A DNA stretch of 64,000 nucleotides. Origin: Ulota crispa (taxonomy: Eukaryota > Streptophyta > Bryopsida > Orthotrichales > Orthotrichaceae). Both the position numbers and the translations under genes were made by a program. The stretch is from NCBI GenBank assembly GCA_963920765.1, contig OY987250.1, positions 4,340,001 through 4,404,000 of the forward strand, read 5' to 3'. Shown piece after piece: positions 24,173 to 35,311 of this stretch. Every line of letters begins with the position of its first letter. Position 1 is the first letter of the stretch. The notes below the pieces were generated by a model. The model made no database searches. It was not told where the DNA came from and saw only the letters and a list, made by a program, of their open reading frames with translations.

Positions 24173-24451
24173 AACGTCATATTCATTAATTTGGGAAAAA
24201 GCATACAAAGTGAGACTTTTGGCTTTTTTTTTCCAGAGAATGCCATATTCATTGAATTGGGAGTCCGTTGACTGTTTTCCAATGAAATAGCTCTTTTTGA
24301 ACAAAAAAATCATTAACTTTTGAATTTTTGGACAAAAATTCATTAACTAGGTTTAAGTTGACCTCCTTGATTGAATTAAGATGGCTATTTTGGATTAAGG
24401 TGAGGTACAAAATGGTACCTATCATTTTCCCAAATTACTGAATATGAAGTT
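24173..24451. mobile_element. family C MITE C2, divergent
   Basis: Termini aacgtcatattcattaattt and the complement of caaattactgaatatgaagt match family C. The interior differs from other copies, and a second internal terminus-like segment (gccatattcattgaattggg at 24242) suggests a nested or rearranged copy. Confidence 0.5.
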
Positions 24452-24867
24452 AAAATCACTTCACTGCCAAAGCAAACATAGTTCAAGTATAAAGACCAAT
24501 CGACCATCTGCATGGATTGCATGCATGCATGCATGCATTGATGCAAAGCAACGCAACAACTACTCAACAATCACAAACTCAGAATCGACGGTTCACAAAA
24601 CATAAATTACACAGCAAACTCTTGTTTATTTCTCTATACGGATTTGCGCATGAATTCCCTGTACAAAACGCAGGGGAAAATATGTGGTAACAGCGATTGA
24701 AATGTGACAGAGGGAGAAATCGTACACAGAAAATGTTTTAACAATAAATTCTTCAACGTGAACAGAAGCACGAAGGAAAACTACAAATCCCTGAATACTC
24801 ACACTCACAGGGAGAATGTGAAGGATTCCTGAACCTAACAGATCAGAGGGAAAGGAAAATCACAAAA
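24452..24867. other. PR-1 downstream region with CATG microsatellite
   Basis: Contains a short (CATG)n tract at about 24515-24537 and otherwise unremarkable sequence. It may hold part of the PR-1 downstream region, now separated from the gene by element C3. No gene recognised. Confidence 0.4.
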
Positions 24868-25146
24868 AACACCATATTTGTTAATTTGGGAAAAACATAT
24901 TCGTTAATTTGGGAAAAACAGAGGTACCATTTTGTACTCCACCTTAAACCCAAAAAGTTACTTTAAATCAGATTGGAAGGTATCAGATTCAATTTGAGCC
25001 ACTAAGATTTTTTTCCCTTGCAAATCCCTCCTCTCAAGTGAGGGCACGTGTACAAAAAATCCATGTGCTCAATTTGAGGTGATCACCTCAAACTTCTTGA
25101 AAGTCCCAAAATGTACCATTTTTCCCAAACTAACAAATATGGTGTT
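24868..25146. mobile_element. family C MITE C3 with G-box and GTGATCAC palindrome
   Basis: Terminal inverted repeats aacaccatatttgttaattt and its complement ending caaatatggtgtt are close to perfect; the left end is partly repeated (a second gttaatttgggaaaaac). Inside are CACGTG at 25045-25050 and the 20-bp perfect palindrome TTTGAGGTGATCACCTCAAA at 25073-25092. It lies about 215 bp downstream of the PR-1 stop codon. Confidence 0.8.
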
Positions 25147-25362
25147 AAAAGTTTGCTGTCTTAATGTATGCAGTGATCTGTCTAGTATCCATGAGATTAA
25201 GATCTCGGCGCCTGTGACAAAGACTAGCAAGAATCGACGTACACTTGAGATCTCTCACTAGCTGGTGCCGGAACGTATCCGATCGATCGATGGATGAAAC
25301 TAGTGCTAGAACCGACGTACTCGATCGATGGATGGAGGGAGCGAGAGCCGGGATGGATGGAT

Positions 25363-26334
25363 CTAGAAAGGTCGCTGGCCAATAATATTGCCCGGGGGAT
25401 CGTAGCTGCAAATGAAGAACAAGCCGCCATCAGCACACCCCACGGACGCACACCCCACGCTCGTGGTCGCCGCCCACACCACCTGCGTGTAGTGCCTACA
25501 CTCTCCCCCGACGCACGAGTTCGACTCGTAGTCGTAGTACTGCGCCTCCCCTACCCAATCATTCACCGCCCACGTGGCCGTGCTTGTGGTGTCGGAGTTC
25601 CATGCCAAGTTCTCCCCATATGGGCCCTGGGAATGCGTTAACGGCAAGCACTGCCCGGACTCCTACACACACATCATCCAGCTTCTGCCACTTTAACAAA
25701 ACTTGGTACCTATTTTCTCAACGAGTAACCACCACTTTGATCAAACATCTACTTAATTTATGGGTGGTGGATAAGAACTTACACTGGTGAAGTATCGTAA
25801 GGTAATGGAGCAATGTAGTTGGAGGGAATTTTAATGGGTTTTGCACTACTACCGCTAGCTAAGATTTAATTATGCTGTGGAGAAAGTCAATCATGGATAA
25901 ATAAAATGAATGACATTGAGGCTACACTTTTTAGTATGGGGAGTTCTCCAAAAGTCATATTTCTTGGGCTGCCACAACCTCCACAGAACTCCAACCTCAT
26001 TCATTATCTTTCCATCTTGTCCGGGCACAAATAACCATGTCTTAGCCAAAACATTCTTGACAGACATGAGCAGTTCTCCACCGCCATATATAATGTAAAG
26101 CGATACATAGTGTTTGTGTACCTGCTGAGCGTAATTGAGGGCGTAGTTGTACAATGCATCGCTCCACACCAGGTCCGGAATGTTAGCTCCCGCCACGGCC
26201 TGCCGTGCCTTGTTGTGGGCGTCCAGCCACTCCTGAATATCAGTTTGAGCTTGCGCAACAGACACCATTGTGGCAATGCTCACTACGGCCACCAGCAGCA
26301 GCATATTGCTGGGACTTGACAGTAGTGCCATCAT
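25363..26334 (-). CDS. PR1-like: secreted PR-1/CAP superfamily protein, 2 exons
   Basis: Minus-strand exons 26334-26122 and 25662-25363 join in phase across a 459-bp GT-AG intron (donor after CAGCAG, acceptor GTGTGTAG), giving 170 residues, normal for the family. A signal peptide of about 28 residues ([18 protein letters not shown]) precedes the mature start [12 protein letters not shown]. The CAP fold is clear: [15 protein letters not shown], then after the junction GPYGENLAW, the CAP signature [12 protein letters not shown] and C-terminal [10 protein letters not shown]. Six or more Cys fit the usual three disulfides. Plant PR-1 proteins are apoplastic and bind sterols; some carry a defence peptide near the C-terminus. 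An alternative upstream in-frame ATG at 26403 would add residues before the signal peptide, so 26334 is preferred. A TATA box lies upstream at 26465-26474 and MITEs flank both ends of the gene. Confidence 0.9.
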
Positions 26335-26464
26335 GCTTGGATCGAAGCTCCGGTTCTGGACGTAGCTAACGAGGCAACTTGCAACTGGTATATACACATA
26401 CACGAGATCGAAAAGACTGATAAGTCAGGCCGGTGTGTTAGAATTGCAAGGGGCTGATATCGCT

Positions 26465-26474
26465 CTTTTATATA
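26465..26474 (-). promoter_or_regulatory. probable TATA box of PR-1 gene
   Basis: TATATAAAAG on the minus strand lies about 131 bp upstream of the PR-1 ATG, leaving room for a leader of about 100 bases. It is the only strong TATA-like string in the proximal upstream region. Foldback C6 starts 30 bp further upstream. Confidence 0.6.
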
Positions 26475-26503
26475 TGTATTGTGTGATTGAGTTTCATATC
26501 TCT

Positions 26504-26662
26504 AACGCGTTTTTCATTAAATTGGGAAAAAGTGACATTTTGGGACTTTTGGATTTTTTTGGTTATCAGAGAGTATTCAAATGAAAACTCTTTAAAAAAA
26601 AAAAAAAATCCAAAAGTCCCAAAATGTCACTTTTTCCCAATTTAATTTAATGAATAACGCGT
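26504..26662. mobile_element. family C foldback C6 in the PR-1 promoter
   Basis: A 159-bp hairpin: left arm aacgcgtttttcattaaatt through gacttttgg, right arm the complement ending aatgaataacgcgtt. The inner arms (tgggaaaaagtgacattttg and its inverse) are nearly perfect. It appears to be an end-to-end deletion derivative of family C. It lies immediately upstream of the PR-1 TATA box. Confidence 0.75.
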
Positions 26663-26799
26663 TCTCTGTTTTGAAGCGAAGTTGGTTGCTTGGTGATGAG
26701 GTTTACCGATTATGTTGTTGGCGGAGAGTTGGAGCTACTGATGATACCGGGACCAGAAACGGATGAAGAATTAACTTAACTTGTATTTTTAGAAAATTG

Positions 26800-27046
26800 A
26801 TGCGATATTCGTTAATTTGGGAAAAACAGGGGTCCCACTTTGTTTTTCCCTCAAACCCAAAAGATTACTTTAAAACCGGATTCAAAGGTATCAAATTCAA
26901 ACTCAGCCACTAAGATTTTTTCCCTTGCAAATCCCTCCTCTCATGTGAGGGCACGTGTCGGTTTGAGGTGATCACCTCAAACTTCCTGACTCACTTCCTG
27001 AAAGTCTCAAAATGTATCATTTTTCCCAAATTAACAAATATCGCAT
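26800..27046. mobile_element. family C MITE C4 with G-box
   Basis: Termini atgcgatattcgttaatttg and the complement of caaattaacaaatatcgcat. Contains CACGTG at 26952-26957 (in context CACGTGTC, ABRE-like) and the 20-bp palindrome centred on GTGATCAC at 26962-26981. Non-coding. Confidence 0.75.
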
Positions 27047-28181
27047 TAAATCAGGGGAACAATCATTTCTCCAAATTTTTATCTATTGTTTGACTAAAAA
27101 ATTTAACCTCTCCATCATTCGAGGGCAAGAGGTTTGAGACACCTGTTTGTAAACTCTAAAAACGGGCAATTTTGAACAAACAAAAAAAGTGGAGGACCTA
27201 AAATGTCAAAGAATTCTACTTTTACACAAGTATGTAAACTTTGCCACTTGTTTTTTTTACAAAATGCCACTTTGGAACGTCGGTTTCCTTTGGTGTGGCC
27301 TGACCTTGAGACGACTAGTGTTAGATGACATGCCATATGGTGGGACAAGAGTGACAAAATCTCATTGTGTTTACAAACCAAAGGTAAGAGTAATAATTTA
27401 CCTCCTACTTTAGTGTTGTTCAATGATATCCTCCTCTGAAATTTTAGACCAAATCAGGGTCTTTGAATCCAAATCTAAATTCAAAATCCCCAAAACTCAA
27501 TCGCTTGATGATAAACATCTATAATTTCACATTTTTTGGACATTAAAAAAGCTGAATTTTTTTACCTTGCAACACATAACGGCATGCCATCTAAACTCAG
27601 CCGACTAGGACGGTGAAACTAGGGCTTTTTTTTCATTTTTTAAGACATGCCAAAGTGAGGATTTTAAATGTTATAGTGGTGCTCCAAATTTCAACAGTCA
27701 TCCACATATTGAATAGAAAATATCACATTAGCACATAATAGATGTCTATAATTAGGTTTTCATCCACAATTTGGTGATTTCATCCAAGTTTTTTTTTTAA
27801 AATTTGAAACTTTTTGACAATTTCATCTATAGGCCTGGTGCGGGTCAAAAAAATTTAATGCTTTTTTTTCGCTCCAAATCGCCAAAAAAAACAAAAAAAA
27901 CACTGGGTCAAACAAGCCATATTTACGGTTTCGTTGATGGTTTGGTAGTGGTTCAAACTGAGAAAACCACGTGCAGTTGACAAATGTTTAGTAGGTGTAA
28001 AACTTTTCGGCGTCAGGAGTCACTATGGTACCAGGGTCCAGCTGAGCCAATGAGGGGCACAACTTTCTTAAACGCTTCTTTCACGAGCTTGTCCGGAATG
28101 GAATTCGAGAATATCTTTGCAGTTTGTACACGCAAACTCTCAAAGTCTCAAACTTCTATTATACTAGGAATGTCTGTAAAA
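27047..28181. other. repeat-derived intergenic region
   Basis: No gene recognised. The segment 27430-27560 shares a piece (aaaaaagctgaatttt and a 'gaatccaaatctaaattc' block) with the foldback at 3960-4323. Open frames here have no identifiable domains. Confidence 0.4.
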
Positions 28182-28678
28182 AACGCGTTATTCGTTAAAT
28201 TGGGAAAACGCTTACATTTTGGGACTTTTGAAGGTTCCAAGAGGCCTCCTGAAATCAAGCTCAGCGTTTTTTTGGGTACATGTGTCCTCATTTGAGAGGA
28301 GGAATTTGCAAGGGAAAAAATCTTAGTGGCTTAGACTCAATCAGATACTTTTGAATATGGTTTAAGTTGACTTTTTGGGTTTAAAGTGGAGTACAAAATG
28401 GTACCTCCGTTTTTCCCAATTTAACTCTTAAAGGACCGCTCTACGTATTGCATAGTAAATACGCTGCCGTATAACTGGCATTTGCTACCAATAAAAAGTT
28501 TTGATTTGAGATCTTGACTAGCTCACTAGGACCGCATTGATCTATATTCTAACTTCTTTGTTGATCTCAAATGTAGTAAAGGTGTGGATGCATTCAAATA
28601 CAAGAAAATACGAAATTCTATATTGGCCGCAAAGGGCTCTTCTGTCATTTAAGGATTAACAAATAACGCATTAAAATT
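28182..28678. mobile_element. family C MITE C5, probably with nested insertion
   Basis: The left end aacgcgttattcgttaaatt matches a right end at about 28660-28678 (ttaacaaataacgcatta). The inner family boundary (tttttcccaatttaac) is already reached near 28425, so the segment 28430-28655 looks like a later insertion. That segment contains the dispersed repeat also found at 23520-23665. Confidence 0.5.
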
Positions 28679-28819
28679 GACAGCCTAGAATATCTTGGAA
28701 ATTGAGTCACTGACCACAAATACCAAACACAAAGTCGTTGGGAGTGTTTTGATAGAAGAAGCTAGATGGTCATGACATGGCCAACCCAAAATCTAGAATG
28801 AAAATCTAGAAAGAGAATG

Positions 28820-29473
28820 TTAACCCGTAAATGCCCAAGGCCTATCTCAGCTTCTTGGAATTTTCATGAAACTAAACGATCAAATAACTTTTTCATAAAT
28901 TTCATCAAAGTTTTTTTCAATTGTAACCGTACAAATTTAAACTAAACACATCAGAGTTTACATGGAAAAAGAAAACTTAACTATATCATTTATAGTTTGA
29001 AAGATTATAATGTTTGAACATAAGGGTGTTGAAACTGAAAAAGTGACTTGAAGTCTTCTAATCCTCATTTCACATGTCAAAACTAAAAAGTTGGTCACCC
29101 AAAAAAAATGAGGTTTAAGATCATTACACAAATAATTGTAATCAAAATATGGCTTTAAAAATCTACTCCCGTATTTCTTTTAGATGGGTTTCTAACGTGG
29201 ATTTCTCTCCAAGCTCTAGTGTATTTGAGGCTCATTTTCAAGATCTTCCAACACTAAAAAAACTCAAGATTACAATGGACACCCTCATACAAAAACTTGA
29301 GTAGAAAAATCATCAACTTTCATTTTCAAAATCAGATTTTTAATGTTGAAAATAGACTTCAAAACAAACTCATATTGAAAAAATTATTATGAAAATAGTG
29401 ATTTGATGATGTTTATTAATCTTCAAAGTTTTGTAGAGACCCAAATGTGGTCACTTCGGCATTTAGGGGTTAA
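28820..29473. mobile_element. TTAA element A3
   Basis: Left end TTAACCCGTAAATGCCCAAG; right end on the opposite strand TTAACCCCTAAATGCCGAAG. TTAA at both boundaries. 654 bp, non-coding. The interior is related, in inverse orientation, to A18 (62035-62677); for example both share the 'gattataatgtttgaaca' region. Confidence 0.85.
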
Positions 29474-29549
29474 AGGGCTTTTCCTTTAACCTCCATTTTT
29501 GGTGACATATGGTATGCAAATCGCAAAGCATAAGAAATATGTGGTGCCA

Positions 29550-30068
29550 ATAACCCCTAAAGGACCAAGCCCACTGCCACTTTTGGGGAAATGAGTAGGA
29601 AGGTAAGAAAAAAAGAATTTTTGGAAATTCAACTGTAAGATCTTGTCCTAGACTATAGGGGGTACTTGTGGGAAACTTTCAGCTCATTCTAGAAGTAGAG
29701 GAGTGAGATATTGACATTTGAAATGGAATATTTTTTCTTCCCTGCTGCCCAAAAATTTCAGAAGCCTTTGACAGCTTCTATATTAAAAAAAAATGCTCAA
29801 AGCAAAGTTGAGGTTTATTTTTTCCATGTAGAAGACCAAGTTAGGTATGTGTGGGAGAATTTTCAAATGAATTGGAGGTGTGGGTCATACTTTGTAAAAT
29901 CCTACAATACCGTAAGGCCATGAAATTTGCATATACTCTAGGCAGAATTGGAGAATTTATGTAAAATTCAGAAATATGAATTACTTTGATCCAAATGGTG
30001 AAATCCAAGGAATCTTAGTCTACTACAACTTGGAAAAAAAAAGTAAAAAATGGTCCTTTAGGAGTTAA
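29550..30068. mobile_element. TTAA element A4, internally deleted
   Basis: Left end (A)TAACCCCTAAAGGACCAAG and right end AATGGTCCTTTAGGAGTTAA. The left boundary tetranucleotide has mutated to ATAA. Its first part matches the left part of the 948-bp A13, including the 'ctactacaacttggaaaaaa' segment, then jumps directly to the right terminus, so it is an internal-deletion derivative. Confidence 0.8.
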
Positions 30069-30079
30069 AGAATATCATG

Positions 30080-31000
30080 TTATCCCCTAAAGGACCAACT
30101 GTCCCTTCAAGGGACAAATGGATTTTGGGCATGGACCTATAGCTATTATACTTCTTTTGGTTTTTTGAAACTTTTATTGAAGGTGAGGAATTCAAAGATC
30201 TACATGGGCATCTAAATATTTCTTCATTTTGACATTTATTGAAGAAGTTCTGCATAAATTTCTGAAAAAGGGAGAGGATGGGCAACCCAAAAAAAAAATC
30301 AAAATTGTATTTATATACAATTTTAAAATCTGCAATTGGTTCTTTAGATTTATACAAATGTGGGAAGCTTTGAATCATGTAATTTTGATTGATGAAATGA
30401 AAGTTATGAGATGTTTTAGTTTGCAGATAGGTATGAGACTCCCAAACCGCATTCCTTTTGCCCCTTGTAAACTTTGGTGCTTTACTTTTTTGAGCTCTTT
30501 GTGTACTTTTTTTTTACTTTTCTTTTTCCAAGTCGTAGTAGAGTAAGATTCCTTGGTTTCTACCATTTGGATCAAAGTATTGTAGATTTCTTAATTTTAC
30601 AAAAATCTTCCAATTTTGCCTAATGTATGTGCAAATTTTATGGCCCTCTGGCATTGTAACATTTTACAAAGTATGATTCACACCTCCAATTCATTTGAAA
30701 GTTCTCCCACACTTACCCAACTTGGTCTTCTACATGGGAAAAAAAAACCTCAACTTTGCGTAGAGCAATTTTTTTGATATAGGAGCTGTCAAAGGCTTCT
30801 GAAATTTTTGGGCAACATGGAAAAAAACTTTATCTTTCACTTTAGATGTCAATATCTCACTCCTTTACATCTAGAATGAGCTTATTGTTTTCCACAAGTA
30901 CCTCCCATAGTCTAAGGCAAGATCTCATGGTTGGATTTCCAAAAAAGACTTTTTTTCCTACCTTTCTACTCATTCCCCAAAAAATGATAGTTGTGAGTGA
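30080..31000. mobile_element. TTAA element A5, right end lost
   Basis: The left end (TTATCCCCTAAAGGACCAAC) is followed by sequence matching the right part of A13 in inverse orientation, then the inverse of the A13 left part (ccatagtctaaggcaagatc, ttctactcattcccc). The distal terminus is not recognisable and the match fades near 31000. Non-coding. Confidence 0.6.
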
Positions 31001-31021
31001 CTTTCATAGGAAAAGAAAGGT

Positions 31022-31253
31022 TTAACCCTTGAACGTCCTGAAAGCCCTTTGCGGCTATATGTATGGTCATGTATACAAACGTATTTGAGCTGTTTTGAGG
31101 GCTTTCCAAGTTTTTTTATGCACCCATCATCATACAACCCTTCAATATGTACGGTTGTAACACTTAATTTCCAGTTTATTCAAACTTCTGAATAGTGGTT
31201 GCGACCGTATTTGGTATTGTATCTCCAAAGCCCAATGGATGTTCAAGGGTTAA
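31022..31253. mobile_element. TTAA element A6, short
   Basis: TTAACCCTTGAACGTCC at the left; GGATGTTCAAGGGTTAA at the right, an almost perfect 17-bp inverted repeat with TTAA at both boundaries. 232 bp, non-coding. The CCCTTGAACG terminus is a subfamily distinct from CCCCTAAAGG. Confidence 0.8.
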
Positions 31254-31465
31254 ACCTTTGGAGGTTAACATCTAAAGAGTTGTGCGAACTCCTACATCTC
31301 AAAAGTTGTATGCACCTCCAAGTGACTAAGCAATGAATCATGACATAACTTTCAAGGGTAAAGCAACTTACTTATTACAAAAATTCTACACACAATTTTT
31401 TAGTGTAGTGTAGTTAAAGGAATAACATTGGCAGTGGACAATTGCTACAGCGGTGCATAACATTG

Positions 31466-32419
31466 TTAACCCCTAAAGGACCAAGTGGTTGTTCAACAGC
31501 CACTTGAGAACTTGGGTAGGGTCAAATGGAGTTAATTTTTATTGGATGTTCTCAAAATTGTTACACAGGGTGTAAATATGTATCTCCCAAGTGGAAATCT
31601 AAATTTTTCCCCAATCAGATGTTTGGTTCAAAAATTATGCTGCCCAAAAGAAATTGGGCAGTTTGAGCATCTTTGGAGAATCTTATGCTAAAACTCTAAT
31701 CAACTTTTGAAATTTGACAAGTATGTTACTAAAAAAAACATGGTGTACAATTGTCAAAATAATGATAATTTTTGAGCTCTCACATCACATTTTGAAGGGG
31801 GTCAAACTTTGTTAACTATGTTCAGGCAGTTTCAAGAAAAAAAAATTCCTCTAATTTCAAGCCATATTATCTTTCAAAGTATAGATCCAAAGCTCTTGAA
31901 ACTTTTTTTTCATATATCCCAAATGTTTGTCTCCAACTTTTCATCATTAACATTTCAAACAAAAGACTACCACATTGCACAAGAAATCATGAAAGAATGA
32001 CTGATGTATTGCCAATTCACTAAACCTCATTGCATTGGAGGGTGATTTAGAATAAGCTAGACTTTATATTTGCATCTGAAAATTTTCATAAGTGAACCAA
32101 ACATCATATGCTTGTGAATGGTCAAAAAGCTCAAATTTGTGTAGAGTAAAAATTTTACTCTAGGAAGGCTCAAAGCTTGTTGACCTTGTTTTGCAAGAAT
32201 GAAAAAAGTTGTTTTTCTCACTTCAAACGTTATAATCTTACAATCTGCGCGGTCAAATGGGCTGATTTTTTTGCACATGTTGGTTTATTGGTTTTACAAA
32301 ATTTTGTATGGTTGAAATTGAGAAAAAAAGTTTTTATTTTTTATTTTGGGCAATGCATTAAAAGTTGGCAGTTTCTAAGATTTTTTCTCAAAAAACACCC
32401 TCGATCTTTTAGGGGTTAA
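31466..32419. mobile_element. TTAA element A7
   Basis: TTAACCCCTAAAGGACCAAG at the left and GATCTTTTAGGGGTTAA at the right, TTAA on both sides. 954 bp. Open frames inside are short and not conserved between copies, so it is non-autonomous. Confidence 0.85.
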
Positions 32420-32848
32420 CTTTCAATGGGGGGTTTCTTTTTGCTCCCTCAATATGAAAATCCCTTTAACCAATATCATTCGTGAGCTCTGGGTCAATAC
32501 CAATGGAAATCTGAACTGTAGCCCAGGTATCCATGGGGCGAATATCCCTCGAGTGGGGGGAGGAATATGACCGGGTAAACAATGTTATGTGTGTGGCGAA
32601 CTGGCGATGTGTTATCAAACCCGGATTCGTTGGAGTTGGACCATCAACAACCGCGTGTGACCAGCATTGACTGAGAGATATTGACCAGTTTTCAGATGGA
32701 ATCATGTTATTCATGAGAAAAGGCGCTTCATGCAATATGTATGGTACACCTTGCCTTTTGAGTCAACGAACACATGTTTATAAATATTCACACCTGTCAT
32801 TCAAAAGTGGGGGGTTTTCATACACTGATATGAAATTGGTGGATTGTT
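32420..32848. other. spacer between TTAA elements A7 and A8
   Basis: About 430 bp of slightly more GC-rich DNA than the flanking elements. The minus strand has an 89-codon open frame (32466-32735) with no recognisable domain. Possibly old unique sequence. No gene supported. Confidence 0.35.
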
Positions 32849-33304
32849 TTAACCCCTAAAGGACCAAACCCCTTTTTGGGATAAATGGGATTTCGGGCAT
32901 GTACTTATGGCTACAATATTTTGCATGATTTTTTGAAAATTTTATAGATGATAGGGAATTCAAAGATTTACATGGGCATTTAGTTTTTTTCTTGATTTTA
33001 ACGTTTATTGAAGAAATTGAAAATGAATTTATGGAAAATGGGCGAGATTGGGTAGCAAAAAAAAGTTTAAAAATTGCATTTTTAGAAAAGTTTTTGGGCT
33101 GCCTAATCTTGCCCGGTTTTGGAAATTCATTTAAAACTTCTTCAATAAACCTTAGAATGAAGAAAAAATTAGATGCCTACATAGATATTTGAATTCCACA
33201 CCTTCCATAAAAGTTTCAAAAAATCACAAAAAGTAGATTAGCTGTACGTACATGCCTGAAATCCATTTGTCCCCCAAGGGGACAGTTGGTCCTTTAGGGG
33301 TTAA
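32849..33304. mobile_element. TTAA element A8, full palindrome
   Basis: TTAACCCCTAAAGGACCAAA at the left; TTGGTCCTTTAGGGGTTAA at the right. Both halves are copies of the same family end: 'gggcatgtacttatggctac' on the left is the inverse of 'agctgtacgtacatgcctga' on the right. The element is therefore a 456-bp hairpin made of two right ends. TTAA at both boundaries. Confidence 0.85.
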
Positions 33305-33434
33305 AAGCTAGATCATGATGGAGGCAGGGTTCTTTTTTTCTAGGAAATATTTGCCTAAATCTTACTTCAAATTGCCTTTGACTATCACTACAGTAAGAAA
33401 TTTGGATAAAAAATGGATGAAATTGCTAGATCCC

Positions 33435-34242
33435 TCAACCCCTAAGCACCCGCAGTGAAATCCAAAAAATGAAGCCGAAGAGACCATGTTCAAAAACTCA
33501 TTATACAGCTTGAGCTAGGAACTTAGATCTGGGAGGATTCACCACTAATACAGTAAAAAGGGTGCTTGATACATCTGACAAAAAATTGGCAAAACTTTTG
33601 ACCGCACCATTTTGGAGATTATAATAGTCAAAGTATAGTTGACTATGTGGCAACCATCCAATTTTAGGGGGGTCTGTGGCTATGGATGCAAAAATTCATG
33701 CCTTGGAGGAGGCTCCTTTTTATGAAATTTAGGCAAGGGGCGCAATTTACTAGTATCTTGCTTGCTGTCAAATTTGGTGATATTCTAACATCCTCAAGGT
33801 GCTTTTTTAGAAGCCTAAAGTTGCAAGGCTTACCCAGCATGATGGACAATAGACAGGGTACAAGTACAGCTTTGACCTTTACAAGGGCACAGCTCCTGGT
33901 AGTACAGTGCAAAACTCTTCTCTAGTCTGAGGGGTGCATGCCAAAATACCCCTAACTATATGGAACTAGCCATAGCCGATGGTCTCTATCTTAGCACCTA
34001 AACTCATAACCACATGAAATGAAGTTATAGCATACTATTGTCATACTTGACTTGCTTTGTGGCATAATATGTGCTTCTACCAATGGTAAAACCCTTGTTG
34101 CTCACTATGTGGCATGCAAGTAATACCATACCCTAATCTAGGTTCAGTTTTTTGAACTGAACATTTTTGATTTGGACCTTGTATTGTGGAAAGTTTGATT
34201 TTGGGCACCCCATTTTGAGGTGCTAGGACGCTTAGGGGTTAA
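33435..34242. mobile_element. TTAA element A9
   Basis: Left end (TCAA)CCCCTAAGCACCCGCAG; right end on the opposite strand TTAACCCCTAAGCGTCCTAG. One boundary base has mutated (TCAA). 808 bp, non-coding. Represents a CCCCTAAGC terminus subfamily. Confidence 0.75.
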
Positions 34243-34469
34243 GCAAACGTTCAGTTTGTCAAATTTGGGGTGAATGTAGCTTATATTAGTAGTTTTTGGA
34301 TGGACCTGCATGTCTCATTCATTCTTTCCATTTTTAGCCAAATTTTCCTTACCCACATGCATTATGTGGCGCAAGTTGCTCTTCCTTGATCAAAGCAAGA
34401 AAAATATTTGTATGGAAGTAGGCATGCAACAACTCCAGAAAAAACAAATAGGATTGAGGATTTATTTAT

Positions 34470-35021
34470 TTTACCCCCTAAAGGATCAATCCTGTTTTAT
34501 ACAAAAAACACTCAAAACCGTCATTTCTAGTCATTTGATCCCAAGAACAAGTTTGTTCAATTTTTGTAAAAGTGTAACTGTAAGATCTTGCTTTTGAATT
34601 ACACAAGAAGACATGGTGAAATTTTTGTGATGTTTGATTATACAAATTGAGAGATGTGACCATTTGAAAACAAAATCTGTAGTAGTTATTGCAATTCAAA
34701 AATCAATGTATTTATATGATACCATAATGTAATTGTTTAACACATTATTATTTTGCTTATACTCCAATGAATGGTCCTGCCTTCATTGATTGCCATGGAG
34801 AGAAGTCCACAAAAAATGACATGCCCAACTTGTCCCTTCAACTAAAATTCTTCTATAATCTCCCAAAATTCTTGAACTATAAATCCGGTTCAATCAAAAT
34901 ATATATATATACCCCACATAACCCTTGAAAATCTACATTATAAATAAAAAATTTTAAAAAATGATAAAAATTCCCAATAGTATTAGCCTGCTCAAATCCA
35001 TTTTGTCCCTTTTGGGGTTAA
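34470..35021. mobile_element. TTAA element A10, degenerate
   Basis: Left end TTTACCCCCTAAAGGATC; right end on the opposite strand TTAACCCCAAAAGGGAC. Both termini carry mutations, including the left boundary (TTTA). 552 bp, non-coding. Confidence 0.55.
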
Positions 35022-35311
35022 ATGAAAGTATTGCAGGACTATAAAGACCCAGTCTAATAACATCCTCAATGTGCTTGCCTTGAATTTTCAAGCAGTTAGC
35101 CCTGTTTGTAGTCTTGGACTGATTAGAAAGTTTATACCAAGGTTTTTCTAAGTGACAATGCCCACTAGTAGTGGCCTACAATCTCCCACTTCGAAATAAG
35201 TAGTGACAAAAACTCGATCGCTATGGATTATTTCTGATTTTTGTGCTAAAAGTAGCCTCTCCACAAACCTTGTCTCTTGACATTAAAGTAATCTCTCTGG
35301 AGTTCTAAAAT

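Noticed and set aside
24515..24540. CATG repeat as a functional RY regulatory cluster
   Set aside because: A simple microsatellite with no nearby start of transcription; function cannot be argued from this.
25294..25641. Plus-strand ORF of 115 codons opposite PR-1 exon 2
   Set aside because: Shadow of the PR-1 exon, which has the CAP motifs on the other strand.
27984..28295. 103-codon ORF as a gene
   Set aside because: It runs into MITE C5 and has no domain or splice context.
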